Assembly: GCF_001577835.2 (NCBI RefSeq)
Contig: NC_029519.1
Span: forward strand, 80,199,067 to 80,263,066
Direction: 5' to 3'
Length of the DNA stretch: 64,000 nt
Source of the DNA: Coturnix japonica
Taxonomy: Eukaryota; Chordata; Aves; Galliformes; Phasianidae
A program made the position numbers and the translations under genes. Within the stretch, counting starts at the first letter, position 1, and each line of letters begins with the position of its first letter. Below, one piece after another: positions 29,355 through 44,300 of the stretch. The notes beneath the pieces are model-generated. The model ran no database searches and had not been told where the DNA came from. It worked only from the letters and a program-made list of their open reading frames with translations.

Positions 29355-32300
29355 ATGATCCCGGCCGTCGCGGCCTCGCAACGGAGCCGTTGGGCGGCGG
29401 CGAAAGAGGCGGGGAGTGAGGGAGAGAGCGGCGGGCCCGGCCCCGAGCCTGCAGGTAAGCGACTGTGTATGTGTATATGTGTGTATATATGTGTGTGTGT
29501 TCCACAGCAGGGTCCTTTCCCCTTCTTAATGTGAACTTTGGCCTCATCGTTCCGTGCTCCTGAGCTCGCTTTAAACAGAGCCCTAAACTTTTTTTGGGGT
29601 GGGTCGAGAAGCCTTGAGTGAGCCGTTGTGGGGATGGTTTCTGCTTTGAAATAGATGTGATGGATTGGAATGGGATGGCGGAGTGTCCATGGAGGTGTTG
29701 GAGATGGTGCAGGGTTGGGTCCGATGATGGGAGAGCTCCATTGACCCTACAGAGAGGGCCTCATCGTTCCGTGCTCCTGGGCTGGCTTTAAAGGGAGCCC
29801 TAAACTTTTTGGGGTGGGTCGAGAAGCGACAGCCTTGAGTTGGGGCTCACACTTGGGGGTGTTGAATCGGGTTGGGTTGTGGGGATGGTTTCTGCTTTCA
29901 AATAGATGTGATGGACTGGAATGGGATGGCAGAGTGTCCATGGAGGTGTTGGAGATGATGCAGGGTTGGGTCTTATCATAAGAGAGCTCCATTGACCCTA
30001 CAGAGAGCTCTTCATGACCCTACAGGAGGGCCAAGCTGTGCTGCTCTCCCCCCAACCAACCTTTGCTCATCTCTCCAATGCCACCGAGGGCAGAGAACGT
30101 AACAAGAAGGAAAACAGGCTTTTCAATGATCATCGTTAATATCTCTTCCCCCTGCTGAATACAGACTCTAAGATCTAAAGGCAACCCAGCCCTGTGTCTG
30201 GATGAGGGGAGAAATGAGATTAAAAAATGAGAGCCGTGAGGTTCCAGCTGGGCCGTTTCGTAAGGAGGAGGGATGGGGTTCTGAGAGCCTCAGGAATTTA
30301 CTCGGGGCGTTTGCAGATCGCTCTCAGTTCAGTTCAAATATTACTCATCCTCTGTGTGTGTGCCCGTGGCTGATGGGAAGCTCCCCGTGTGCCTTGAAAA
30401 GGTTTGGGGATTTGCTTTCTGGACTGGCTGGCAAAGAAATGGGTGTTGCTGTGCTCTGTCCTTTGGGGTGGGGTGGTATCATAGTGTGGGAAGCTTTGGG
30501 GGCTGTTCCAGAGCTTCTGCTTGGTGTTAGAGAAAAGAGATGTTTCCAGGGACACCGCTGTCCTGGCATTGATCTGCTTGTATTGTTTTCGAGCTAATAG
30601 GATACATGGCTCTGCTTTTCTGAAATGTCACCCTCACATAACTGATGCTTTGTGCAGCTCCGTGCCTTTGGGCCGCATCCAACGTTAACATCCTCATTGG
30701 AAGAGCGTTCTGAAATCCTTCTCTCCATGTCTCTGCTTGTCCATCCCTCTCAGCCCCTCTTTGCTTTTTAGGGGCTGAGCTCTGCAGCAGGAAGGGGATC
30801 CCAGGTCAGCAGTGTATGGACTGATCCATGGCAGCCACTTTGCTTTGCATGCAAAGTGCTGGGCGATGGCTGTGCAGCAAGTGTGGGAGCTGCAGGGTTT
30901 TGTATGCTGCTCGTCTCCCAGATAGGTTTGAAACCCCACGGAGTCACTATGGAATTGCCGCAATTCAATGCGGCGCTGGGCAGAATACCTTTATTTTTCT
31001 ATTTTTCTCCCCATGGTAACACTTTGTTCGTGCTTTCTGGCCAGAACGCAGTGCCCGTATGCTTCGCCAGAGCTGCGGTTAGTAAAGCAGATGCACCAGC
31101 TCCTGCCTGACACCTCCGTATTGGTGCTGGATGGGAGGGAGGTTGGCCTTTATGGCCGTTTTCTGGTCTCATTCACAAATCGGGTTTTCCTCTTAAAATA
31201 AACCGAATGCCTCTCTTTCCTGTTGCGGTGGAAATCATTTGAATGTGACCAGGTACACAAGCATCTCGGAAGCCTGCGGACAGGAAAGAAGCACTAGAGC
31301 TAAGAGGTAGGAAATGTCTGTGTTTATGGCAGGGGGCTGATTCATCTCTATGCTCTTAACTCCTTCCCTGCTGCTGGGCTGTTTTGGGGGCCATCCGAAG
31401 TCTCTGCAAAGCTCAGGGAATAGCAGCAGATAGAAACCTTGTTCTCTAATTGGGTCACAAAATCTTTCTGCTGCCTTGCGCTGGGGTTTCTGTGTTGGAT
31501 TTATGTGGTTAGGGATGGAAAAGGGATTGCACGCTGTGAGCATTCCATACCTGAGCTGGATAACCAGAACATCGGCAGCCACATTAGGAAGGATTAATAT
31601 TTAATATATGGGGTATGTGCCATTGTGTTTAATCACTTTATGCAGGGATTAGGAAGAGATTTCCTGATAAGTAAACGGTTCTCTGGCTGTCTGGAGTGAT
31701 TTCTTGCGTCTTCCTAAGAAACAGCTGCTCCCAGGTATTGCAAGAGCTTGTTCTGAACCAGCTGTGCTTTCTATTTCTCTGACAGGGAATGACTTTCTTC
31801 CCAAGTCTTTTCCTTTCAATAAACCCATAAAGCCACTGGAAACCCACTTCTCAAACACAGCATGTGCCGTGTCACGCATCTGCTCAGCCATCACTCCTGA
31901 GGTTGCATATCCTTACTGTTCCAGGCAGCTTCTTTCATAGAATCATAGAATGGCCTGGGCTGAAAAGGACCACAATGATCATCTGGTTTCAACGCCCTGC
32001 TGTGTGCAGGGTCACCAACCAGCAGACCAGGCTGCCCAGAGCCACATCCAGCCTGGCCTTGAATGCCTGCAGGGATGGGGCATCCACAGCCTCCTTGTTC
32101 CATTTAATGCCTGCNGGGATGGGGCACCCACAGCCTCCTTGGGCAACCTGTTCCAGTGCATCACCACCCTCTGAGTGAAAAACTTCCTCCTAAGATCCAA
32201 CCTAAACCTCCACCTTCTCAGTTTAAAACCATTCCCCCTTGTCCTATCACCATCCACCCTTGTAAACAGCCATTCCCCCTCCTGTTTAAACACTCCATTC

Positions 32301-35300
32301 AAGTACTGGAAGGCCACAGTGAGGTCTCTATCAGAGACCTTGCATTTCAGCTGTGCACCCAGCGTGCTCCTGAATGCCTTGATGAACACCATATGTCTCA
32401 TATTGAATATCAATGTGGGTTGTTAGGTTGGATATATGTATTTTTTTGGCAGCAGAGTGTTTTTTTTGGTGCTTTGTAGCCTGGCTGCATTGGGACTGCC
32501 TCTCTGGTTTGATACAAAATAATTAAGATCAGAAAAGACCTCTAAGATCATCAACCTCAATGCATCCCCATCATTCCCCCTATGTCACATCCGCATGGTT
32601 TGTGAATACCTCTCTTAGGAGCAGAAATATTCCCTAATATCCAGCCTGAATCTCCCATGGTACAACTTGAGACCATTTCCTCTCATCCAATCCAGGATGC
32701 CATCGACCTTCTTGAGCACACTGTTAGCTCATCATACTCAGCATCAGCACCAACTGATCCTTATCTTCCATACAGCTTCCCAGCTGCTCTGCCCCTCACC
32801 TATAACACTGCATGGGGTTGTTGTGACTGTCCACTTAACGTGTCCATATCACAGTGGTGCTGATGGTGCTAAGCTCAGCGTGGGCAACTCCAAATCTCTG
32901 CCTGCCTATGGATGCCTGCCTGCTCGTTGGTGTGTGCTGAGCAGCGTGCTGGTTTCACTGCAGCACAGCCTGTGTTTATGTTGAGCAATGAGAGCTGGCT
33001 GTGAATGAATGAGCTGCGTTTGTGGCTTTGGAGCTGTGGCAGCAACCAGAGTGTGATCACAGAAACCCACGTGGCGAGGATGGCTTGTGATCCCTGCCCT
33101 GACCCAAAGCTGTCATCAATGGTCATCAGCTCTGCTGGCCTGGTTTACACATAGGAGACCTTTGTGTTTACTGTGGCTGCAGTTTTGATAGCAAAACTCG
33201 AAACTAGTGAGCGTGGGTTGGGTTTCAGTGTAGGAAGCCCTGGTGGCTACTGTAACAAATGCTGAGGTTGAAAGGGTGGTGGGGACAGCTTGTTTCCAAC
33301 CTGTCTGGCTGCAGTGCCCTTTTATTCTGTGTGCAGACAGGTTGGTCCTTAAGCATCAAGTCCTCTCTATTCCAGGATAATTTGTTGTCCTAATTTCCTC
33401 CTGTTGAAGCAGCTCCATTTTGTGTGCAGCAATTAATGTTAATTTGGGCCCGAGATGGAACACAAGCGTTCTACAGCTTTAGAACAGTTGATGAGAGTGT
33501 AACCTCTGCCTCCTGCATGAGTCAGGTTGTACCACGCCATCTCTAAAGCAAAATTAGATCCTGTATGCAAGACCAAAGGTAGACACTGCAGGTGGGAGGG
33601 AGCAGGAGGTGGAGCTGAGGGCATATATGGGAAGGGAGAACCACGTTCCTGTGTCTTCTGGTTAGACAGCCCTGATCTCTTTTCATTTGCTTGTCAAATT
33701 CCTTCCCCTGAAATTTGCCTGTGTTTGACAAAGGGGAGGTGCAGGCATCCTTCCTGACTTTCCACTGCGTTGACCCGTGAAGCACAAGATGAATAACACC
33801 ACTCTGTGCTGGTAGGTTCATTGTTGTCACTGCGGGTAGTGAGTGCAGATCCTCATCCTGCATCCCTAGTTGGAATGGGAGATGCCTAAGAACCCCAACA
33901 GCCATGGGATGTGCTGCAGCTGAGGTCACAGAATCACGGTATGGTTGGGTTGGATGGGACTTTAAAGCCCAACCAACACATACTTAGGGCTGGTTGCCCC
34001 CCATGAGATCCATGGCCTTGGGTGTCTCCAGGGATAGGGCACGCACAGCTCTTAGGGCAGCAGTGTCTGCCCTCTGATTGAAATATTTCCCCCTAACATC
34101 TAATTTAAATCCCTCTCTTTTAGTTCGAATGGGTACTGAGGAGTGTTAAGACCCATATTCGTAACTTGGGGGACTTAAACATTTGCCACTCTAACGCCCT
34201 TTTATCTATTTACTTTAGAGGTCAGATTAGAGAGGCGCAGAGGAGCTGCGGCAGCACACCATTCTCAAAAGGAGAGTTTGACGTGTTCAAGCTTGTGGGC
34301 TCTGTGTATCCTCATGAAGTAATAGGTGACAGGAAGCCTTGGTGGAGGTATGAGCAGTGAATCAATCAGCACTGGGTTGTACTGCAGCTCAGAGTGCCTC
34401 TTCTTTTTGGTGGCTGCCTTCCCATATCACGCCTGCTGTTTCGAAACAGCCTCTCAGAGTCAGGATTGTCGGGATGATCTCAAGCCCAGGGGTTTAGCTC
34501 AGTCTGGTCTCCACCCCGCTGGCAGTGACCTTGCCCTGGGGCCAGCTGAGGTTCCTGGGGCACATGGCTCTGCTGTAAAAGGTTGGAGGTCTCTGGGGTT
34601 TGCCCATATGCTCGCCCTCACTGAGTGCTTGTGCAAGGAATTAGGTTCTCCTGACTACAGGTAACACGGAGAGGGTTCCCTAGGCTTGTATCAAGCATCC
34701 CCAGCATCCAGTTTTTCTAATTTCTTTGCAGCATGCAGCCTGGTGTGTGCACACAATCTCATCTTTACCTTTAGTGGGAAGAGCAGCAATCAGTGGTGAT
34801 GTGTATGGGATGGGCTGGAAGGAACGTGGGTAGCTTTGGGGCTTTTTGGGATATCGCTGCCCTTGGGAACACTGATAACAGCTGCAATTCCATGATGGGG
34901 CTGTGTGATGAGCCTCACGGTGCTTGCAAAGGGATCCTCCTTTCTGCATTTGTGTGGGGTCCATCCCTTGCTTGAGATCCTGCTGTTCAGAGTCAGTGTC
35001 TTGATTCGTACTCTGGGAATTTCAAACACTTCATTCACAAATTGCAGCTGGCTGAGGGGTGCCATTACTAATTTGTGTTAGTAAATTACGTCATAGTTCA
35101 TGATAGAGAGCTTTCTGCAGCCAGGAAATCTGTTCCTGGCCTCGATGTGCATTACACCAGCCTGAAGTCCTGCTATTAATCACAGCAATGGCTTGCACGT
35201 AGCCGGGCATCTCTTAGCTCACCCTCTAAAACAGCAATCTTGTCCTTGTGGGCTTTCTGATAAGCAGCGATATTGTGATAACTGATGATGTGACCCAAGG

Positions 35301-38300
35301 GGAAGTGGGGAAGGTTTTCAGTTTACTCAACCCTAGACCCATGGAGAAGGTGAAGGAAGGAGTGACATGGCCAAGTGATGTCCCCTCTGCAACTTCACAT
35401 CCACCCCCTGGAACGCCACAAACCCCGAGCCTGAGTGATGAATGTGAGATGAATAGAAATGAGTTGGGAATGAATAATATATTGGAAAGCACGGATAATC
35501 CTCAAGATTTTCTCTTGAGGGGACTTTAAACCTATTTAGTTACAGACAGAGAGATGTTTTTAATCCCAGTCGCCATGTAGAATTTGCATTTTCATTCAGG
35601 TGGCAGGTTGGGAATGAGGCAGGAGCCTTGGTCAGTGGGGGGGGGCTTGTTGTTAGGCACTGATAGCTGGAAAACAGTTGATGAGCTTTGGTTTCTGAGG
35701 TTAAAATATTTTCTAAGGTTATGTTATCTCCCCCTTGTCTCTCTAGTAGTTGAGGCAGCACGACTGTCCCATAGAATCACAAAATGACTTAGCTTGGAAG
35801 GGACCACAAAAGTCATCTAGTTCTATCCATTGTACTGTGGACAGGGCTGCCAACCACCAGATCAGGCTGCCCAAGGCTCCACCCAACCTGGTCTTGAATG
35901 CCTTCAAGGATGGGGCATCCATAGCTTCACTGGGCAGCCTGTGCCAGGCTGAGATGGCCTCTTTATATTTTGTATTGAGTTTTTCTTGCTCTGCTCTTCA
36001 TTAAGGCAATGCAGTAACTAATGAAAAACATGGACATTACCCAAGAAGCAGATTTAATTGATACATGGAGGTCTTTTCCCTATTTGCATCCGACACAGAA
36101 AGATCTTCTCAGGTTAACTGTGCTACGCCAGCGGTGGCTGTGCCTGATTCCATCTTATAGGTGATACTGCCCATGTCACTTCATCCTCTGTTAGCACCCT
36201 CACTGAAGCTGTCCCTGGACACCCTGCACATAGCAGCGGGATTGAAACTAGATGATCATTGTGTTCTTTTTCAACCCAGGCCATTCCACGATTCTATGAG
36301 CTGTCCAGCCTGCTGAAGGAATGGGAGCTGCTGAAATAGCATTTCTGAGCACAGGTTTGATCTGTCCTAATTTGGACCTAGCTTAGAAATTCCTGGTTTT
36401 GAATCATCTCCTTCCCTCATTGCTCCAGCTGCCAAACCTCCTTCTTCCTCGCTCTGTCTTGAACTCCAGGTCTGCAGGTGGGACCACTGAAGATGCTGTG
36501 GATCCATTTTCATTCATTTTTAACCTCCCAGCTCTGAGCTGTTCTTGGATCCTGCCTCTCCATTGAGTTCTTGAGCATGTATCCATGGCCAAAAGCCAAA
36601 AGATGATCTTGTAATGAGGTACTTACAGGCAGAAAGTTTGGCAGTACCCATCTGGCCCTTTCTTTGCCCATTCTCCTTTGATTTCAAGAACCTATTCCAT
36701 ACTTTGTGTTCACAAAATATCACGCTTGTGTTGAGCGCTTGCTCACTTCATTCTTCCACTTATAGTTTTCCTTTGTTTCTTAGCACCTTCAAGTGCAAAG
36801 GTGCCTAGTTGTCAAGTCTTCCCTGGCTTCAAACAGAGGAGCTGAAAATCCTTAATATTCCCTTCTATGAGCTCTCTTCCATGAACTCTCCTGCCCTTGC
36901 TACTATGCTTCCATTTATTGATGCCTGCCTTGTTTGCAGTCTTTTGTGCCCGGGAAGGGGCTGGAATAAATATTCCTTCTGGGTCAGATGAATCTGCTTG
37001 TTTGTCTGGGGAGGGAAGGATGCAAAATTAAAAGTGAATTTGTGCTTTTCTGGTTGCTGGAGTGCTGGTTTTTGAAATATACTGAGCCTCACATCTCTTC
37101 CTTGGAGAAGATGCCTAATGCCTAACGACGCCGCTGCTTCCCACTCGAGCCGCCTAATGCTTGATATGAAAGAGATTTACTTATTCTGAAGTGGGGCTCA
37201 TTCAGTTCCATTTATATAATGGGCAGCTGAAAAAGCAACACTTCTATTTTTTTTTTTCTTTCTTCCTAGCAGACAATGTACTGCAGAGGATTCATTATTA
37301 ATAATAAGATGCTAAACCTTGTCATTCTTGAAGGCCAGACGTGGCTGATTTCAGTGATTTACGCCTGTGCTGTGACCTCCTCTTGCCACCAGCTGAGCCT
37401 ATTTCACCGTTGATATTTGTGCTTAATATTTGCACTTTCTGCTTAATAACTGGGGGTCAAGCCCTGTCTCATCAGAGTCGGGTGTTCTCATATTTAGAAA
37501 TGGGGAAGGGGTTTGGTGGAGTTCAGGCACACCGTCACTGCTTCATTAGTTAATACTCAGTGTTATTGCCCTACTGTCAAGAGGAAATTAAGGTGTGTGA
37601 AGAGCTGATGAGCCGTCACGTGGCAGAGGTGAGCTGGAGTAAGATTGAGGCGTTTTAGCTTTGGAAAGATTGCTTTATTGTTCCATCCATCCTGTATGTG
37701 TTGGACCATGTCTGGCACAGGGTGAGACAGCCTGGGCATGGGGAGCTGGGGAAGGGAGCTCTCCTGGTTTCATCCTTTGGATATCCTAAGTGAAGGGGCT
37801 CTGAGTGAGCTGCAGCAAAACACGTGACCCTGATGGGTGCCCCAACTGCTTGACTTTATGTCCTTTTGGTAGAAAATGTGGAAACCAGATGTGACCCAAC
37901 AGCGCTATCTTGTTTAACTATTTAGATCCAGATGTTTCCAGCTTGTAGTGGTAATTTGCACTTGGGGTTATCCAAGAGCTAAATCCTGCAAGATGCTTAC
38001 AGCCTTCATATCCAGGAAGAGGAGCTGAAGCTACTTTAATCATCTGTCCCACGACTTTCCTCAGTCAAACACCTCTTGCATCCATTTGAACAAGAAGTTC
38101 TGTGTCCGGAGGAGACGTGAGTCTAAAAATCTCCTTTATGTAGCTAAGATTTTACTTCACTAACTGGGCGAGAAGATTGAAAAGCAAGAGGAAGGAGCCT
38201 GTTTTAAAAGTAGTGAGCGTTTCAGGGTAAGTACTTCTCGAGGGCCTTGCATCATGTGCTTTTTAAGACCACATGGATGGCTTTCTGTAAGGGATGCTTT

Positions 38301-41300
38301 TCCCTAGAGGCTGCACATGCCTTTCCTGCATTTTATTGGCGTGTGAACACTGAGCTCTGAAAGACTTGTATTAATTTTTCTAACTCCATTTGAAAAGCAA
38401 GCTGTTCTTCCAGCCTCCTGCTGAATCTGTGTGACAGGAGATGCTGCAGTCAGGCTGCCCTGATAATTGCATTTTTAATGTGAAAGACAGAGCAGAGCTT
38501 AAAATTCACATCCTTGACAGGCTCTGTAGGGACAAAAGGTAGTTAAAAAGCAAACCCCCCCCCCAAAAAAAAATGAAAAAGAAGCAAGAAAACCCACATT
38601 ACTTTTGACATTTGAAATCGGTCTGGGCAGAACATTAGGAAACAACATACTCTAGGGGACAGGATGATCTAATACGTCTGACTTTAAAGAAACAAGCTCC
38701 CGTGGAAACTTGTTTCTGTGCCTATTCCAAAGCACTGACTGCTGCCCTGGTTCCCCCCTGTGCCAGCTCAGAGTAGTCAGCGAAATCTGCTTAAACTCTT
38801 GTACCCATGTGCATTGTCATGCAGTAGAAGCTTAGCTGGCATTGACTGTATCCTCTCTGCCTCTTGAGCTTTTAACATTGTTGGAAGATTTGCTTTCATT
38901 AAATCCATTTGTAACAATGAAACCCTGCATCTTATTAACCTGAGGAAAACCGAAGTTTGAGGGGCGGGTTTTCTGTTCCCTATGCTCTTGGCGAGCCATT
39001 CTCAGATGTTAAGTTGGGGATTGGAGCTTGATGATCCTTGAGGTCCTTTCCAACCCAAGCCATTCTATGATTCTAAGTCTCAGAACTTACAGATGTAAAA
39101 CCTCTCAACAAGCAGGAATGGGACACAGCAATTTTCTTGCTCTTGCCCTTTTTCAGGGGGAGCACGGGTGGTGCTTTTATACAGAACTCCCCATTTACTG
39201 CACTTATTTATGCGTGTTTCTCATGGCCTGCCTGGATGTCAGCACACTTGCTGTAATCGTGATGTTGAGCTGACTGCACCTCCTCCTGACCTCCTTTCCA
39301 TTTCCTTTCAAGTTGCAGAGCAGCTTAATTGTGTTACTGCTGATGTTTGGTGTTCTCCAGCTCACATCTTGTCCTTGCCTCCTCCACCAACCTGTGCCTC
39401 AATGAGGTGTCCTGCTTCCTTGGTATTGTTACTCATCTTTTCGTTTTTGTTGAGACTTTTAGGGCAAAGTATCGTAAAATCATAAGGCATGTGTTTGTGG
39501 GAGTGTATGGGCTCTTCATGCTGGTGGGACTCTGTGCTTTGTGTCTTCTCTGCCATTCATTTCAAGGTGGAGCACTGGGAAGACTCAGAGTTGAAGCCCT
39601 TGTCTAAAACTGACCTTCGGGAGTTGTAACTCTAAGTGCTGACCATAGGGAGGTACAGCTACTCCACAAATAAATCATTATAAATCATCCTTTACTCCAG
39701 CACTTCATTTGAGTTGATTGCAAAGTCACTTAAAGCGCGACAGAGTAAATAATGTCAGCATTTATGAGGTTATGGCCCTCCAGGAAGATAAGCACTTATC
39801 TAGGGCCATGGAGAGCAGCTGGCTGTGAAGAGTTATGGCAAACTCAGATAGAAATATTGTGTTTGTAGGCTTTGGGGGACCATCCTTTGCACACAGGACA
39901 GTGGTATCTTCAGTTGTTCATCCCTTCTTCCTATAAGAACATAAGGGTTTGTGGTGATGCCATAGGGGAACATATGTGCCCGGGTGCTGAAGGCACGCCG
40001 TCAGCTTGTCAGCATGCGAGAATATCCGTATGGAACAGGGTGCTTGTGGATATGGGAAACATCGTGACTGAAGTCAAAGCAGATGGGATGCACAGACTAA
40101 ACCAGCCTGTCGGGTTTGTGCTTTATTAATTAGACGTGTTATCAAGAGTCATCTGTATTTTCTTTCCTTTTCCCTTTTCAAACCAGTTCTTCTGCTTCTT
40201 TGCCCGCCGAGTACTAATGAGGAGCAGAGTTTGAGTCTGGAAGATTTGTATGGCAGTGCTTGTTTGTATCAGTGTGTATGAACACTGGAACCCGAGGTGA
40301 GAGCTCAGGGGAGCTTTGGGTTGCAGGCATTGTCAGACTTGAGCTGATGTTGCTGTCTCTGTAGCATCTTCCCTTACACGCCACCATCTCCATGCAGTGG
40401 GGTGAGCTGTGCAAGTTGCTGTAGGATGTAGTATGTGTTGGAATCTTATGTGGATGGCTCCAGATTGTGCCCAATATATCTGGGCATGAGATGAGCCCAG
40501 CCCCATCCCCTTGTACCTCCCTGCAGGGATTTGTGGCCATGACTGGGCTTCCCTTGCAGCAGAGCTACTCCAGACCCTGCAGCACCTTGGTGGCCCTGCA
40601 CTGGGCTCTATCCAGTTTAGGCCTCTAGTACTGAAAATGAATTGATGGGTCTTAGATCTGGTCTGCCATGCTCATTCTAACAGCATCAGGTCCATACTAG
40701 TCTTTAGGAGCTGAATATGGAAAAGCTGAGAGCTGGGGATCGATGCTGCCTTTTGAATTTCCATCACCCAGAGGTGTTCACTGGTTGGTATCTGCATCCT
40801 AAAAGGCAGTGCCACTTATCTGCCTGCGGAAGGTGACGTGGATCATAAAACCCTTTGGGTGTGGTGTGACCATATCTAATACGGGAGCTGCTGAAGCCTC
40901 ACAAAGCCAATGGTGGCTGAGGGAAACACATTTCAAATCCACACTTTGGGGACATGGTTTAGTGGGCATAGTGGTGATGGGTTGATGATTGCACTTGATG
41001 ATCTTAGAGATCTTTCCCAACCTTAAATTAATCTATCATTCGTTTCCCAATCTGCTGGTTAGAGGGGAGTCTGCTCATTAGCCCTTGACAAATGGGAGGG
41101 AAGTGGCTGTCCATGGTCGATGCGACAGCTTGCTGTGATGCTTCACAGATCCCTCCCAGCAAGACAAGGGGTTGTTGTGTCCAGGCTCTTCCCTTGCACA
41201 CACCTCTAAGGACGTTCCCCTTGAAGTCTTTTCCCCAGGCATTCGTGACTTTGTGCCTGCACAGCATCTCCCATGTTAATAGGATGTGGGTGGTTTCCAT

Positions 41301-44300
41301 TGGCGAGTTAATTGGGTCCCTGGGTGCGGGGCTGTTTCCTGCTGCTGTGTCTTTTAGTGTTGTTTTTTTCTCTCTCTCTAAGGCTCTGCATCCACTTTAG
41401 GTGCTTTGCTGCAGGTGGAGATGCGTGGTGCTTCATTACCCCCTGAGTAAGGCAACAAAGGTTAAAGTCACAGCTAACCCTCCAGGTCTGCCTGCAGGCT
41501 GGGGGGGCTCATGCTCAGAGTCACTTTAATTGCAGCACATTTATTGTGATTACTGTAAATGGAGCAGGAGCTCTGTAACCCCCTTTACAAGCTCTATCCT
41601 TAGCTGGAAAAAAAAACTGAGTTGGATGCTTCCTCCTCAGCTTGTTTCAGACCTGAGTAGCTTTGCCTCTGACATGTGTTTGAGACTGATTCTTGCATCT
41701 GAAAAGCAAGCAGCCTTGTTGCTAGGGGGAGGGAAAAGCCACTGGAACGCTTATCTACTGCAGTCCAAAACTGTAGATAACATTGAGTCACTGTTGAAAG
41801 CCTCAAAGCAAAACAGATGTTGGGTTTCTAGTGACTGAGTATTAAAGGTGCAAGATGAGCATCGCGTGTCTAGTTTTAACCGAAGTGTTTAATTTGTGGT
41901 TGGCAGCTTAAGACAGAGCATGAGCAAACAAGGTGCCAGGCAATAACAAGGGCCGAGGAATATCTAAAATGAAACCTGTGAGGAGTCCTGAGATAGAGGA
42001 CCATCCCCAGTTTTTAATCTGTCATCCTATTTAAGGGTAGAGGAGCAGACATCAGCCCTTTTTGGCGCCTTATTTCACTTCATTCTTGTGTTTAATTGTT
42101 CTTAATTGGGCTTTTAAGACTTTCTCTGCCAAAATCAGGAAGCTGCAAATTAAAGTAATTATTATAGTGATGGAAGCAGAGAGGCCAGTGGGTTCCAAGC
42201 CTTTGTGCAGAGGAGTGGGTTGGGTCTGACCTGCTCTCCTGGGACACATTGGCCTTCAAGGGTTAATCTTGCTTCCAACTTGTTACCCACTATTAATCCC
42301 AAGCCCATTTTGACTGGGTTGAACTGGGAAAGCCAGATGACATTGATGGGAGGTGTTCAACTCAGATGCCCTCAGTTGTATCAGTTGTTTGGGGCAACTT
42401 CTGGGCTATAGAGGCTGAAAAATCAAACCTTGTCCAGAAATATAGTGAAAACTCATGGGTCGTTGAATGGTGGGTGCTGCCCCACAAAGCCCTGTATCAT
42501 GGGTGAGGTCTCATCGTGAAGTCATTGTGGCTTTTCCCCATGTATTTCTCTCTTGTTCTCATTAGTTTACCCACCCGTAATTGGGCTGTGATTTACCATC
42601 AGCTCTTTAGGGAAATCTGTCACGGTGCTGTATAATAGGGTAATAAAAGTGTAACTGCTTAGCTTTAATGTGTCAAAATTGCCCATTTAAAATAGAACAT
42701 CGGAGCTGTGAGAGTCTGTGAAACAGCTCAGGCTTACGTGGGGAGGGAATATGGGTTAATGGACCACAGCTATAACTGGGGGAAAACCCTTCTAGTTTGG
42801 GTCTGAGGGAACGGTTTATCTTCCATGGTTAAACTGCTCGAGCATTGATCCTTTTTCCATAGCTGTTTTAAATACACCATTCCAAAAAGCTTCAGTGTTT
42901 CTGGTCTCATGTATCACCTCAGGAATGGTGTAGGTATTTTTCCCCTGTACTCAAATCAATGGTACTTTCCTCACCTTCTTCCCTATGTTCTCTATGTGTA
43001 GTATTTCCCCTATTGTTGGCAACAATCGCTTCGTCCCATCTGAGAGCAAATGCCAACTGCAGTCCTGTGTTACAGGGGAGCTGAGGTCTGCTAAGCTGGC
43101 CTTATGCTGCAGGGCTGGGGCTGGGCACACGGGGTGTAAGTGGTGGCACCTGTTTGGAGATAGGATTTGTGGAAGGTGAAATACGAGGGGATTACTCCAC
43201 ATTGCTGGGAGGCTGCAGTCGGGTGATTTATACCGCAGGCACTCCCTCTGAAGTCAATGAGATTTGCAAAGCGTGTAAATCACGATGGAATTTGGCGTTT
43301 TCCTAGGAAAACAGGGAATAGGTTTTTTTTTGCTTGCATATAAATTACTTGTAATAAGACTCTGCAGACACGACTGATCCTTCTAATCTCACTGTTGCTC
43401 TTTGCAGTCCCAAAGTTACCCTTTTTCTCTTCTCATTTTAAATCAATGTACAGCAGTGAAATCAATATAAAAGCAGCACAGGATTTTTAGCTATCTCAGA
43501 CCAAGCCGGCCTCGTCACAACGCAGTTGGTTGGTTTGGTGTTGAGATGTGTGGGAAGCATTGTGAGCTCTGGTTTAAAACAAAATCTTAAAACTGGGAAG
43601 AGCTCCACACAGAAACTGAATGCATGTAGAACTGAATGGCTGAGAAAATAGCCAGGTCCCATTAAACTCGTTGCCAAGGGAATAATCCACTTGTCTCTTC
43701 CACCAGCTCAGTGGAATCGTTTTTGTTTTCATTCCTCCTTACTAACATCCTCACGGCTCCAAAAGAGCCACTCACCTGCTCCCTCAGATTGGAGATCAAC
43801 TCACACACCTTGTCCTACAGACCCTTCTCCATCTCCACAGACCCCACCACTCCCTGGGCAGCTTTGCCAATGCCTGACTGCTCTTTTGGAGAAGAAATAT
43901 TTCCTAATATCCAACCTGAACCTCCTCTGGTGCAATGTAAGGCCTTTACTTCTTGTTTGTAGTGCGAGAGCTCCGTGGATTTATTTCATAGAATCATGGA
44001 ACCAGAGAACAGCCCAGGTAATTACTCATGAATGCCATCATGGAATCTCTACTGGGATGCCAGCAGAGAGAGACAATCTGGAAGTCACCTTCCACTGGAA
44101 CGTGCAGCTGGAGACCTTGGGCAGACTTTGTTATTTCTTATACCTGCAGGATCTGTTGTATGAGACAGTCCCCATCATTCACAATGAAGTTGAAACCTTT
44201 GGGGGCAATAAAAAAAACCACGATTTGCTTGAAGTGGCTGATCTGTGAGAGCTGGCTCGTTTGGCTTGGCACAAGCCAGTAACCAGGTGTTTTTATCTTC

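Noticed and set aside
29192-29419. 75-codon frame as the true first exon of the unidentified gene
   Set aside because: It ends in a stop before the strong donor at 29454, whereas the frame starting at 29355 passes through the donor and joins exon 2 in frame.
39168-39607. Hydrophobic open frames resembling a membrane protein
   Set aside because: They are T-rich and low in complexity, lack a plausible splice context, and two frames overlap with equal merit.
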